This document shows positions 1 to 5,442 of a stretch of 5,442 nucleotides of DNA, piece after piece. This stretch comes from Gammaproteobacteria bacterium. Its GTDB lineage: Bacteria; Pseudomonadota; Gammaproteobacteria; Eutrophobiales; Eutrophobiaceae. The notes below the pieces were generated by a model. It saw only the letters and a list, made by a program, of their open reading frames with translations. It was not told the origin of the DNA and searched no databases. The stretch is taken from positions 1 to 5,442 of the forward strand of contig JACVQI010000140.1 in assembly GCA_015661095.1 (NCBI GenBank), written 5' to 3'. Position numbers and translations under genes: made by a program. Position 1 is the first letter of the stretch. The number at the start of each line of letters is the position of its first letter.

Positions 1-20
1 AGTCGCCCGGTATAGAAAAT

Positions 21-51
21 CCCGGATTCCATTACATTCCATCCGGGCTAC
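21..51 (-). repeat. REP palindrome 1, GTAG-headed
   Basis: On the minus strand this 31-base unit begins with GTAG and then has the arms CCCGGAT and ATCCGGG around a 13-base loop. A GTAG head followed by an imperfect GC-rich palindrome is the known layout of REPs mobilised by REP-associated tyrosine transposases (RAYTs). It is identical to the unit at 208-238. On the minus strand the second arm is followed by ATTTTCT, so it could also act as a weak terminator. Confidence 0.85.
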
Positions 52-68
52 TCTAGTTAAGCCTTTTC

Positions 69-140
69 CTATCCAACATATTCTGACCATTTAGCCAGTA
101 ACGGAAAATACAGGGCTGACCGCACCGGTGTAAATCCAAG
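69..140 (-). pseudogene. Truncated duplicate of the addA-like 3' end
   Basis: Read on the minus strand, this stretch encodes the same C-terminal residues as the intact gene (FTPVRSALYFPLLAKWSEYVG in two parts: FTPVRSALYF, then PLLAKWSEYVG), followed by TAG. Two base changes inside it are silent (a Ser codon TCC to TCA, an Arg codon CGT to CGG), and the two adjacent changes at the boundary turn Glu into Gly. Upstream in gene direction the frame runs into REP sequence and meets a stop at 180-182. There is no plausible start codon with a ribosome binding site. It is a non-functional gene fragment created by duplication, not a small gene. Confidence 0.85.
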
Positions 141-145
141 CAAGC

Positions 146-176
146 GTAGCCCGGATGAAGTGAAACGGAATCCGGG
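146..176 (+). repeat. REP palindrome 2, GTAG-headed, opposite orientation
   Basis: This 31-base unit on the plus strand starts with GTAG, followed by CCCGGAT, a 13-base loop and ATCCGGG. It matches the minus-strand units at 21-51 and 208-238 at 27 of 31 positions, and all four differences lie in the loop while the head and both arms are identical. Conserved arms with a variable centre are typical of REP families. It sits in the spacer between the two direct repeats, directly at the point where copy A stops matching the gene. Confidence 0.85.
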
Positions 177-198
177 GGTTCATCGTCAGTAGCCCGGT

Positions 199-234
199 AT
201 AGAAAATCCCGGATTCCATTACATTCCATCCGGG
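199..234 (-). terminator. Possible REP-derived terminator after addA-like gene
   Basis: In the direction of the gene, a 7-bp GC-rich stem (CCCGGAT with ATCCGGG, loop of 13) is followed at once by ATTTTCTATA. This resembles an intrinsic terminator placed 22 bases after the stop codon. The loop is large and the T-tract short, so termination efficiency is uncertain. The hairpin is part of REP 3; an equivalent structure lies in copy A. Confidence 0.4.
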
Positions 235-238
235 CTAC
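208..238 (-). repeat. REP palindrome 3, GTAG-headed, just downstream of addA-like gene
   Basis: On the minus strand the unit starts GTAG at position 238 and continues with CCCGGAT, a 13-base loop and ATCCGGG. It lies 17 bases past the stop codon of the addA-like gene, the usual intergenic position for REPs. It faces the plus-strand REP at 146-176 across a 31-base gap, giving a head-outward inverted pair. Confidence 0.85.
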
Positions 239-255
239 TCTAGTTTAGCCTTTCC

Positions 256-3200
256 CTATCCAACATATTCGGACCATTTAGCCAGTAACGGAAAATACAG
301 GGCTGAACGCACCGGTGTAAACTCAAGCTGGGCAATGGCGCGGCAGTAGAGTTCCATTTTATTTTCGTAACGTTGCATCTGTCGTTCAATAAATGCATCG
401 AGGTTTTCACCTGGCCCGGGACGGCCGGTCTTGTAATCGATGATCCAGGTCTGGCCGTTCTGCTCCTGCAACAACAGGTCGATCACCAGGTTACGATAAC
501 CCTGCGCTGCCGGAATGCTAACGGCATATTCGTATCGGCGCTGAACATGTTGATCCGCGAACAGCCATTGGAACTGATCATCCCGCAGGACCGCCAGTAG
601 CATCGCCCGGACCTCGGCCAGCGCCCGGTCCAGCATGGATAATGGCACGCCCAGCGTCACCAACCGGACTCGCCAATAGGGGCTACAGCGCGTGAGTTGC
701 GCTTCATCCCAGGCTGCCAGGCCGCTACGGCCGATCTCCTGCAACACCTGGTGCACGACAGTACCCACATGTCTGGCGGTCGGATCCTGATAAGCGTCTG
801 CATCGTTAACTTCGCGCGATGCGATATCTTCCTCACTGGCTCCGATCGTTCCTTCCGCAGGCTCGATAAAATCCTCTAACAGGCTACGCTCCGGCAACCG
901 GGGCACACACCAGCCAGACTTTAATCGCCGCAAGAGTAGCGCCGGCTTTTCCCTTGCCACGGGAGTTGTGCTCGCGGGTTCCGGCGGCTGCACCTGCAGT
1001 TCCGGCTGTATTGTGGGCCAGACCGTATGCAGCAGGGATGTCTTTAGCGGGGCCCGCAGCTCGGCGGTGTCGTCATGATGATTAACCTGGGTCAGCAAAT
1101 ATAACCAGCGCCGTGCGCGGGTACAGGCGACGTACAGCAAGCGACAGTTCTCGTAAGCATCCCTTTTCTTCCGTGATTCCTGCAAGTACCCATAGATTCT
1201 GTCCTGGTCTTCACTCTTCGGCGGAATCGGCGCCATGATGAGTTCCCGTTCACCGCCGGCCGTCAGGCGCTCCTGCCACAGGATGAGTTCCTGGGTGGAA
1301 TGGCGCGGTATACGATGCAGGGAGGGAACGATCACGGCATCAAATTCCAGCCCCTTGGCCTTATGGATGGTCATGATCTGCAGCCTGTCATTACTGCCAG
1401 GATCCGGCGCCGCATATAAACGCGCGACGGCCTTATCCAGGGTATCCAGTTCCTGCAATCCGCCGCCGTCATCCAGTGATTCCAACAGCGAGAAAAATTT
1501 TTCCGCATTGTCGAGATCGACCTGATCTTCCAGACAGGCCGGGCCGCCCAGTTCCAGCCAGACACCTTCCAGCCACTGTCGCAACGGTTTCCGCCCCTGC
1601 ATTGCCAATGCCTGTGACAAGAGCGGCACCACGCGTTGCAATCTGGTCCGGCCATCATCGCTTAACGGCGATGGCGTATTTTCCGGAACCGTCTGCAGGC
1701 AGACATGTGCCTGCTCCATGACCGTCAGGCCGGTACCGGCTGTCGCCAGCGCCAGCAAATCAGCCAGCTTCAATCCACACCAGGGTGCGCGGAATACGGA
1801 CAACCAGGCGACCCGATCCGCCGGGTGCAACAAGGCGTGGCACAAAGATAGCAAGTCCTGAATGAGCATATGTTGTGACAGTGGTTCCAGGTCCACAGCC
1901 CGGTAACGCATACCGGCCTCCCGCAATAACGGTAAAATATGGCCGGCGTGGTTACGATTGCGCACCAGTATCGCAATGCTGGACTCCGGGGCTTGCTCGC
2001 GGATGGTGCGTACGATTGCTACCACTGCCTCGGCTTCCGCTACTGTTGCCGTGTCGCCGCTGAAACCCAGTACCTGCACCGGATCAGTGGGCCTGGTTTG
2101 ATCATAGGCCACGGCGGCTGAGTAGGGTACGGCGCCGCTGGAGATATCGCTCCGTGCCGGGAACGCCGGTGTAAAGATTGCGTTAACCCATTCGACAATA
2201 CCGGCATGGGAGCGGAAATTGGTATTCAGGCTGACAAATTCCAGCGGCACGTTGCCCAGTCCACGCTCCTTGCAATGAATAAACAGACCGACGTTCGAGT
2301 CGCGAAATCCATAAATGGATTGCATGGCATCGCCGACACAGAACAGAGTGTGGCCGTCGCCCGCTTGCCAGCCGGCGGTCAACTGCTGCAATAACGACAC
2401 CTGGGCGGATGAAACATCCTGAAACTCATCGACCAGAATGTGGTGGATGCGGTAATCCAGGGCCAGGGCCAGATCCGTCGGGGCTTCCAATCCGCCCAAA
2501 GCACGTTGGGCCCGGATACTCATCTCGGTAAAATCGACACAGTTTCGCTCGCTGAACACCAGGGTCAGATGCGCCGTCAACATCCTTAATAATGTCATCA
2601 ATGATTCCAGGACTGCCATTTGACTGTCTTCATAGTGACACGAGGGCGTCAGGCGCAAATCACGCAGCCCTTCGAGTAATCCATCCACCCGCCGCAAGCG
2701 GCTGATGAGATCGACCATCTGTTCTTTCCTTTCCCTGAATAGTGGCCGCTCCGCTTTCGCTACATCGGTGGGAAATCCGATGCGCTTATCCAGGGCGGAA
2801 CGCCACTGGCCTTGACTGGTCAGCAGCAATTCCAGCAGTCCGGACCATTGTTGTAAACCCGTGGCACTGCTGTCCGGCAGCCGGCCCACGGCGGGGTCCA
2901 ACGGCAAGCATACTGCGAGCGCGGATGCCTGCTGGTGCCGCTGCAGATTCGCCGCGGCAAATACTGCGAGTGCCAGCAGTTCTCGCTGGTACTCGCCAGG
3001 GATAAGCAAATGCAACCGGGCTACCGTATCATCATTGACATGCTGCAGATGCCGCTCCAGTCTGGCCCGGACGTTCGCCATGGGCATTCCGTGGTTGAGC
3101 AGCGGTAACCATTCCTGGCGCCGGCTCAGCAGCCGGATGCACAGCTCCTCCAGCGCTTGAAAATTATTATCCAGGTGCGCGAGCACGCTGCCCAGCGCAT

Positions 3201-3708
3201 TGGTCCAGATTTCCTCCTGTTCCAGGCTCAGCAACAGTTGTCGCACCGCCAGTCGGTACAATTCCTCCGGGTCATCCTTAATCTCGGGCGGAGCGCCGAA
3301 AGTCGAATGCAGCGGCAAGGCCCTGGTCAAGCGGGCGCAGAGGCTGTCAAAGGTCTGGATTTGCAGGCGGTTCGGATTACTGAGCAGGTCCCATCCATGT
3401 TTATCGTTCGCGGCTAGCGCGGCCTGTGCCGCGCGCCAGGTGATACGCTGATTTTCAGTTGCCGGCTCCGCTTCCCGGCCGGCCCGCAGGGCGCTGATAA
3501 TCCGGTCCCGCATCCCGGCTGTCGCCTTGCGGGTGAAAGTGATGGCCAGCAGTTCCTCCGGCCGGGACACACCACTTAACAAAGTCAGAAAACGCTGTGT
3601 CAACAACTCCGTCTTGCCACTGCCGGCCGGCGCTTCGCACAGAAACGACCGCTCCGGATCCAGCGCCCGCATACGCTGTTCAAAATCAACGGGGCGCCTA
3701 CTCTGCAT
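256..3708 (-). CDS. addA: AddA-like helicase-nuclease (UvrD/RecB family)
   Basis: This is the motor and nuclease subunit of an AddAB-type enzyme that processes DNA double-strand ends for RecA-dependent repair in the cytoplasm. Numbered from the ATG at 3708 (1150 residues), the superfamily 1A helicase motifs appear in order: Walker A AGSGKT (28-33), motif Ia AITFTRKATAGM (55-66), Walker B LVDEFQD (425-431), motif III GDAMQSIYGFR (459-469), motif IV TNFRS (496-500), motif V TIHKAKGLEF (780-789) and motif VI YVACTRA (859-865). A C-terminal RecB-like PD-(D/E)XK domain shows His986, Asp1077 and the DYK triad Asp1091-Lys1093. The usual Gln of the final QxxxY motif is Lys1117 here, with Tyr1121. Length and the PLLAKW ending fit the family. 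I chose the ATG at 3708 because a GAGG lies 9 bases upstream; ATG at 3714 or 3723 and TTG at 3726 are possible but poorly spaced. It overlaps the addB-like gene by 11 bases, which suggests translational coupling. RecB of RecBCD is the main alternative, but the AddB-like partner favours AddA. Confidence 0.93.
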   Translation of the reverse strand: MQSRRPVDFEQRMRALDPERSFLCEAPAGSGKTELLTQRFLTLLSGVSRPEELLAITFTRKATAGMRDRIISALRAGREAEPATENQRITWRAAQAALAANDKHGWDLLSNPNRLQIQTFDSLCARLTRALPLHSTFGAPPEIKDDPEELYRLAVRQLLLSLEQEEIWTNALGSVLAHLDNNFQALEELCIRLLSRRQEWLPLLNHGMPMANVRARLERHLQHVNDDTVARLHLLIPGEYQRELLALAVFAAANLQRHQQASALAVCLPLDPAVGRLPDSSATGLQQWSGLLELLLTSQGQWRSALDKRIGFPTDVAKAERPLFRERKEQMVDLISRLRRVDGLLEGLRDLRLTPSCHYEDSQMAVLESLMTLLRMLTAHLTLVFSERNCVDFTEMSIRAQRALGGLEAPTDLALALDYRIHHILVDEFQDVSSAQVSLLQQLTAGWQAGDGHTLFCVGDAMQSIYGFRDSNVGLFIHCKERGLGNVPLEFVSLNTNFRSHAGIVEWVNAIFTPAFPARSDISSGAVPYSAAVAYDQTRPTDPVQVLGFSGDTATVAEAEAVVAIVRTIREQAPESSIAILVRNRNHAGHILPLLREAGMRYRAVDLEPLSQHMLIQDLLSLCHALLHPADRVAWLSVFRAPWCGLKLADLLALATAGTGLTVMEQAHVCLQTVPENTPSPLSDDGRTRLQRVVPLLSQALAMQGRKPLRQWLEGVWLELGGPACLEDQVDLDNAEKFFSLLESLDDGGGLQELDTLDKAVARLYAAPDPGSNDRLQIMTIHKAKGLEFDAVIVPSLHRIPRHSTQELILWQERLTAGGERELIMAPIPPKSEDQDRIYGYLQESRKKRDAYENCRLLYVACTRARRWLYLLTQVNHHDDTAELRAPLKTSLLHTVWPTIQPELQVQPPEPASTTPVAREKPALLLRRLKSGWCVPRLPERSLLEDFIEPAEGTIGASEEDIASREVNDADAYQDPTARHVGTVVHQVLQEIGRSGLAAWDEAQLTRCSPYWRVRLVTLGVPLSMLDRALAEVRAMLLAVLRDDQFQWLFADQHVQRRYEYAVSIPAAQGYRNLVIDLLLQEQNGQTWIIDYKTGRPGPGENLDAFIERQMQRYENKMELYCRAIAQLEFTPVRSALYFPLLAKWSEYVG

Positions 3709-5442
3709 CGACATTTTCCTCATCAATAGTATCGCCTATGGTGGTTCTGGATTCCCCGATACGGCAGAGTCCAGGCAGGTCGCAGTAGCGACAACTGTTC
3801 GTCACTGATTTGGGCTCGACGGCGGCGGCGCCGGCGATAAAATCCCGCGCCAGACCCTCCAGTACATTACGCCAGTACTGCAAAATCTCGCGCCAGTCGC
3901 GCGGCAGGTCCACCTTCCCCAGTGCCGCCGGTGTTTTGATCCCTGGCGCGATGGTGTCGGACATCGCCACACCCTTGAAACCGGTTGCCCTGACGTTTAA
4001 CACACCAAAGGCAGCGCCGCTGATCCGGAGTTCGTTGGCCAGGCAATAGATCGGGACCTGGGGTTCTTCGGGTCGCGGTCCGGCCCAGTCGCCGATCCCG
4101 GGTTGGCCGGATTTATAATCAATGACGAACAAGCCTCCGTCCGCCAGTTCGTCGATACGGTCGTAGCGCACTCTCAGCGGCAGGCCGGCCAGCATCAGGT
4201 CTCGATCGCTTTCATTAAATACAACCGTAAATGGCTGACGCTGCTTTTCCAGTTCCAGCCAGTCATGGATCAATTTGAACAGCCGCTTACTCTCCAGCTC
4301 TTGCAGGCGTTTCCCCGGTTGCCAGTCAGCAGGCATCGTCAGCAAGCTTGCCGCGATGGCTGTCCGGATCAGCCCGGCCACTTCACCCTGATCCAATCGC
4401 AACAAGGCTGCCTGCTGCTGTAAGTTGCGCCAGATATATTCCAGTGTCCGGTGCAACAGCAGTCCATGCTCCCGAGGACTGATCCCCGGCAGCGCCTGCT
4501 CGATCGCACGCGCCTGCAAACGGTGTCTGGCAAACGCCCGGAACGGACAGGCCGCCTGGTCCTTGAGGATCTGGGTCCCACCCCGCACAGCGGCCGGTTC
4601 CGTGATCCTGGGACCGTGTTCATCCGGTTCCGCGACCACCGCCGCGGCGCGGTACAGTTCCTGGTAATAATCCAGTGGTGCGATGAGCGGTAACTGTTCC
4701 ACGGAAATTACTGCATATTCCTCTATTAATGGGCTGGTGCGCAGAGCTGCATCATCACGAAAACTGCTATGACTGAATATCACCTGATCGGCGGCACCGG
4801 CCAGCCGTCGAGTCAGAGCTCTTGCGTATTGCAATTCCTCATCGACGGAGCCGCCGGGCATGCCCAGTTCGGCCTGTAGCCGGATGGGAATAAGGGGGTT
4901 GGGTTGCGGCGGTTGCGGCCAGTTTTGATTATCCATCTGCATGACCCAGAGGTAATCAAACAACATGCCGGCCGCCTCCAGCAAACCCAGGATCTGTACC
5001 GGCGAGTCACCGGTCCGGGCATGAAATGGATATTGTCTGGCCAGTTGCTCGATCTGCCCCAGGGCCGTCTTTGCCGAGCAGGCTCCACTGATCGGATCCA
5101 GGCCGGCGAGACTTTCCAGAACTTCACGCCAATGTTGAAGCTGCTGCTGCTCCAGGGGATCCAGGCTGCGGTCACCCGGCCAGCCCAGTGCGGTTAATTG
5201 TCCGGCGAATACGGTCGCCCACTTACTGGGCCAGTGGTTCCGGCCATGAGTGGATGTTTCCAGGTGATGAAACGCCTGTAACCGCCGGAACAGATCGGGA
5301 CATCTCCGAACCTGTGCGCCAGTCTTATCGGGCCGTGAGGTGCCGGCCGCTGCTCCGCTCGATACGGGCGTAGGCCTCGACGCTGTGGCGGTACCTGCGG
5401 TTCTCGATCGCGACCCGCGGGACCGTCCCGCCTGGTCCAACG
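3698..5442 (-). CDS. addB: AddB-like nuclease subunit, C-terminal part (5' end outside window)
   Basis: This is the partner subunit of the AddAB-type enzyme; only the C-terminal ~580 residues are in the window, and the TTG at 5440 is an edge artefact rather than a start. Counting from that codon, residues ~147-175 (QILGLLEAAG, FDYLWVMQMD) match the end of the helicase-like region of proteobacterial AddB-type repair proteins. The nuclease domain follows: His330 in GLLLH, Asp430 in RYDRID, Asp441-Lys443 in VIDYK and Gln461-Tyr465 in QVPIY. Four cysteines, Cys298 (AACPF) and Cys550, Cys553, Cys559 (SCRYCDLPGLC), reproduce the AddB iron-sulfur arrangement that clamps the nuclease domain. It ends in TAG within the start of the addA-like gene. 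The first ~40 residues in this frame look unlike the family and are Ser/Arg/Thr/Ala-rich. Another frame looks more protein-like from the edge to a TAA at 5325-5327, so a frameshift or sequence junction there is possible. Confidence 0.88.
   Translation of the reverse strand, partial: LDQAGRSRGSRSRTAGTATASRPTPVSSGAAAGTSRPDKTGAQVRRCPDLFRRLQAFHHLETSTHGRNHWPSKWATVFAGQLTALGWPGDRSLDPLEQQQLQHWREVLESLAGLDPISGACSAKTALGQIEQLARQYPFHARTGDSPVQILGLLEAAGMLFDYLWVMQMDNQNWPQPPQPNPLIPIRLQAELGMPGGSVDEELQYARALTRRLAGAADQVIFSHSSFRDDAALRTSPLIEEYAVISVEQLPLIAPLDYYQELYRAAAVVAEPDEHGPRITEPAAVRGGTQILKDQAACPFRAFARHRLQARAIEQALPGISPREHGLLLHRTLEYIWRNLQQQAALLRLDQGEVAGLIRTAIAASLLTMPADWQPGKRLQELESKRLFKLIHDWLELEKQRQPFTVVFNESDRDLMLAGLPLRVRYDRIDELADGGLFVIDYKSGQPGIGDWAGPRPEEPQVPIYCLANELRISGAAFGVLNVRATGFKGVAMSDTIAPGIKTPAALGKVDLPRDWREILQYWRNVLEGLARDFIAGAAAVEPKSVTNSCRYCDLPGLCRIGESRTTIGDTIDEENVDAE
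3715..3721 (-). promoter_or_regulatory. Ribosome binding site deciding the addA start
   Basis: The minus strand reads GAGGAAA, then ATG, TCG, ATG. The GAGG core (3721-3718) is 9 bases from the ATG at 3708 but only 3 bases from the ATG at 3714, so the downstream ATG is the better start. The site lies within the last codons of the addB-like gene, so ribosomes finishing addB would arrive next to it. This fits coupled production of the two subunits. Confidence 0.6.

Larger units (their letters stand above)
1..141. repeat. Direct repeat copy A (addA 3' end plus REP)
   Basis: This segment aligns without gaps to 188-328 at a fixed offset of 187 bases, with seven mismatches in 141 positions (at 4, 59, 67, 84, 120, 135 and 136). 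It starts at the window edge, so the true repeat may extend further left. In the direction of the minus-strand gene it contains the last ~22 codons of the addA-like gene, the TAG stop, 17 bases of spacer and a REP palindrome. Similarity ends at about 141, where the copy gives way to spacer holding an opposite-facing REP. Confidence 0.95.
146..238. repeat. REPIN-like inverted REP pair
   Basis: Two REPs in inverted orientation (146-176 and 208-238) are separated by 31 bases, with both GTAG heads on the outside. The two units are complementary at 27 of 31 positions, so the 93-base element could fold into one long imperfect hairpin, or into two separate REP hairpins. This is the architecture described for REP doublets (REPINs or BIMEs), which are thought to be the unit mobilised by RAYT proteins. 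No transposase gene is in the window, so any mobilising enzyme would have to be encoded elsewhere. Confidence 0.65.
188..328. repeat. Direct repeat copy B (overlaps the real addA 3' end)
   Basis: This is the second copy of the 141-bp direct repeat. Positions 256-328 are the last 24 codons and stop of the intact addA-like gene, and 188-255 are its immediate downstream region including a REP. Because this copy is continuous with the full gene, it is probably the original and copy A the derived one. The 46 bases between the copies (142-187) are not repeated elsewhere in the window, apart from the REP they contain. Confidence 0.95.

Noticed and set aside
69..140. Small independent gene in the duplicated segment
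   Set aside because: No start codon with a ribosome binding site; the sequence is the tail of the adjacent gene and the frame runs upstream into REP sequence and a stop.
1..240. CRISPR array
   Set aside because: Three palindromic units are present but in mixed orientation, at uneven spacing, and two lie inside a longer direct repeat; the GTAG-headed REP layout explains them.
1..328. Attachment-site duplication left by an integrative element targeting the addA 3' end
   Set aside because: Regeneration of a gene end by an inserted element would give this kind of repeat, but only 46 bases lie between the copies, with no integrase. A decayed or excised element cannot be excluded, but REP-linked duplication is simpler.
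1235..1525. Plus-strand open frame opposite helicase motif V
   Set aside because: Low-complexity Ser/Arg-rich translation, antisense to strongly conserved coding sequence; a shadow frame.
3724..3726. TTG start for the addA-like gene
   Set aside because: No Shine-Dalgarno sequence at proper distance upstream; the GAGG lies downstream of it and fits the ATG at 3708.
3527..3808. Plus-strand open frame across the addA/addB junction
   Set aside because: It is antisense to the conserved N-terminus of the AddA-like protein and the C-terminus of the AddB-like protein; its translation has no recognisable motif and follows from GC-rich codon structure.
4813..5175. Minus-strand open frame of 120 codons within addB
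   Set aside because: It overlaps in another frame the part of the AddB-like protein with clear family motifs and is rich in Trp/Arg/Ser, typical of a shifted frame.

Overview
The window holds one operon-like gene pair on the minus strand and a short repeat-rich tail. The proteins look like an AddA/AddB-type double-strand-break repair helicase-nuclease of the kind found in Proteobacteria. The moderately high GC, the AddB variant (a C-terminal PD-(D/E)XK nuclease domain with an iron-sulfur cysteine set) and the GTAG-headed REP palindromes suggest a gamma- or betaproteobacterium. That placement is inference; nothing here fixes the genus.

Layout, left to right on the plus strand. Positions 1-255 are non-coding. 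They hold two ~141-bp direct repeats (1-141 and 188-328, about 95% identical), each carrying a REP-type palindrome, plus a third REP in the opposite orientation in the 46-bp spacer. The right-hand repeat runs into the last 24 codons of the addA-like gene, so the left-hand repeat contains an extra, truncated copy of that gene's 3' end. Positions 256-3708 (minus) encode a complete ~1150-residue AddA-like protein: UvrD/RecB-type superfamily 1 helicase motifs followed by a RecB-like nuclease domain. Positions 3698 to the right edge (minus) encode the C-terminal ~580 residues of an AddB-like partner, whose N-terminus lies outside the window.

Transcription runs right to left: addB-like, then addA-like with an 11-base overlap and a Shine-Dalgarno sequence inside the end of addB, then a REP hairpin that may end transcription. 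In known AddAB enzymes the two subunits form a complex that unwinds a broken duplex end using the AddA motor, trims both strands with the two nuclease domains, and prepares 3' single strands for RecA. All expected catalytic residues are visible except an atypical Lys in the last nuclease motif of AddA.

The genes are otherwise ordinary. The parts that deserve a second look are the duplicated gene tail with its REP/REPIN-like structure at the left end, and the right-most ~115 bases, where base composition and apparent reading frame change, suggesting a frameshift or a junction with unrelated sequence. I did not find a novel multi-gene system.
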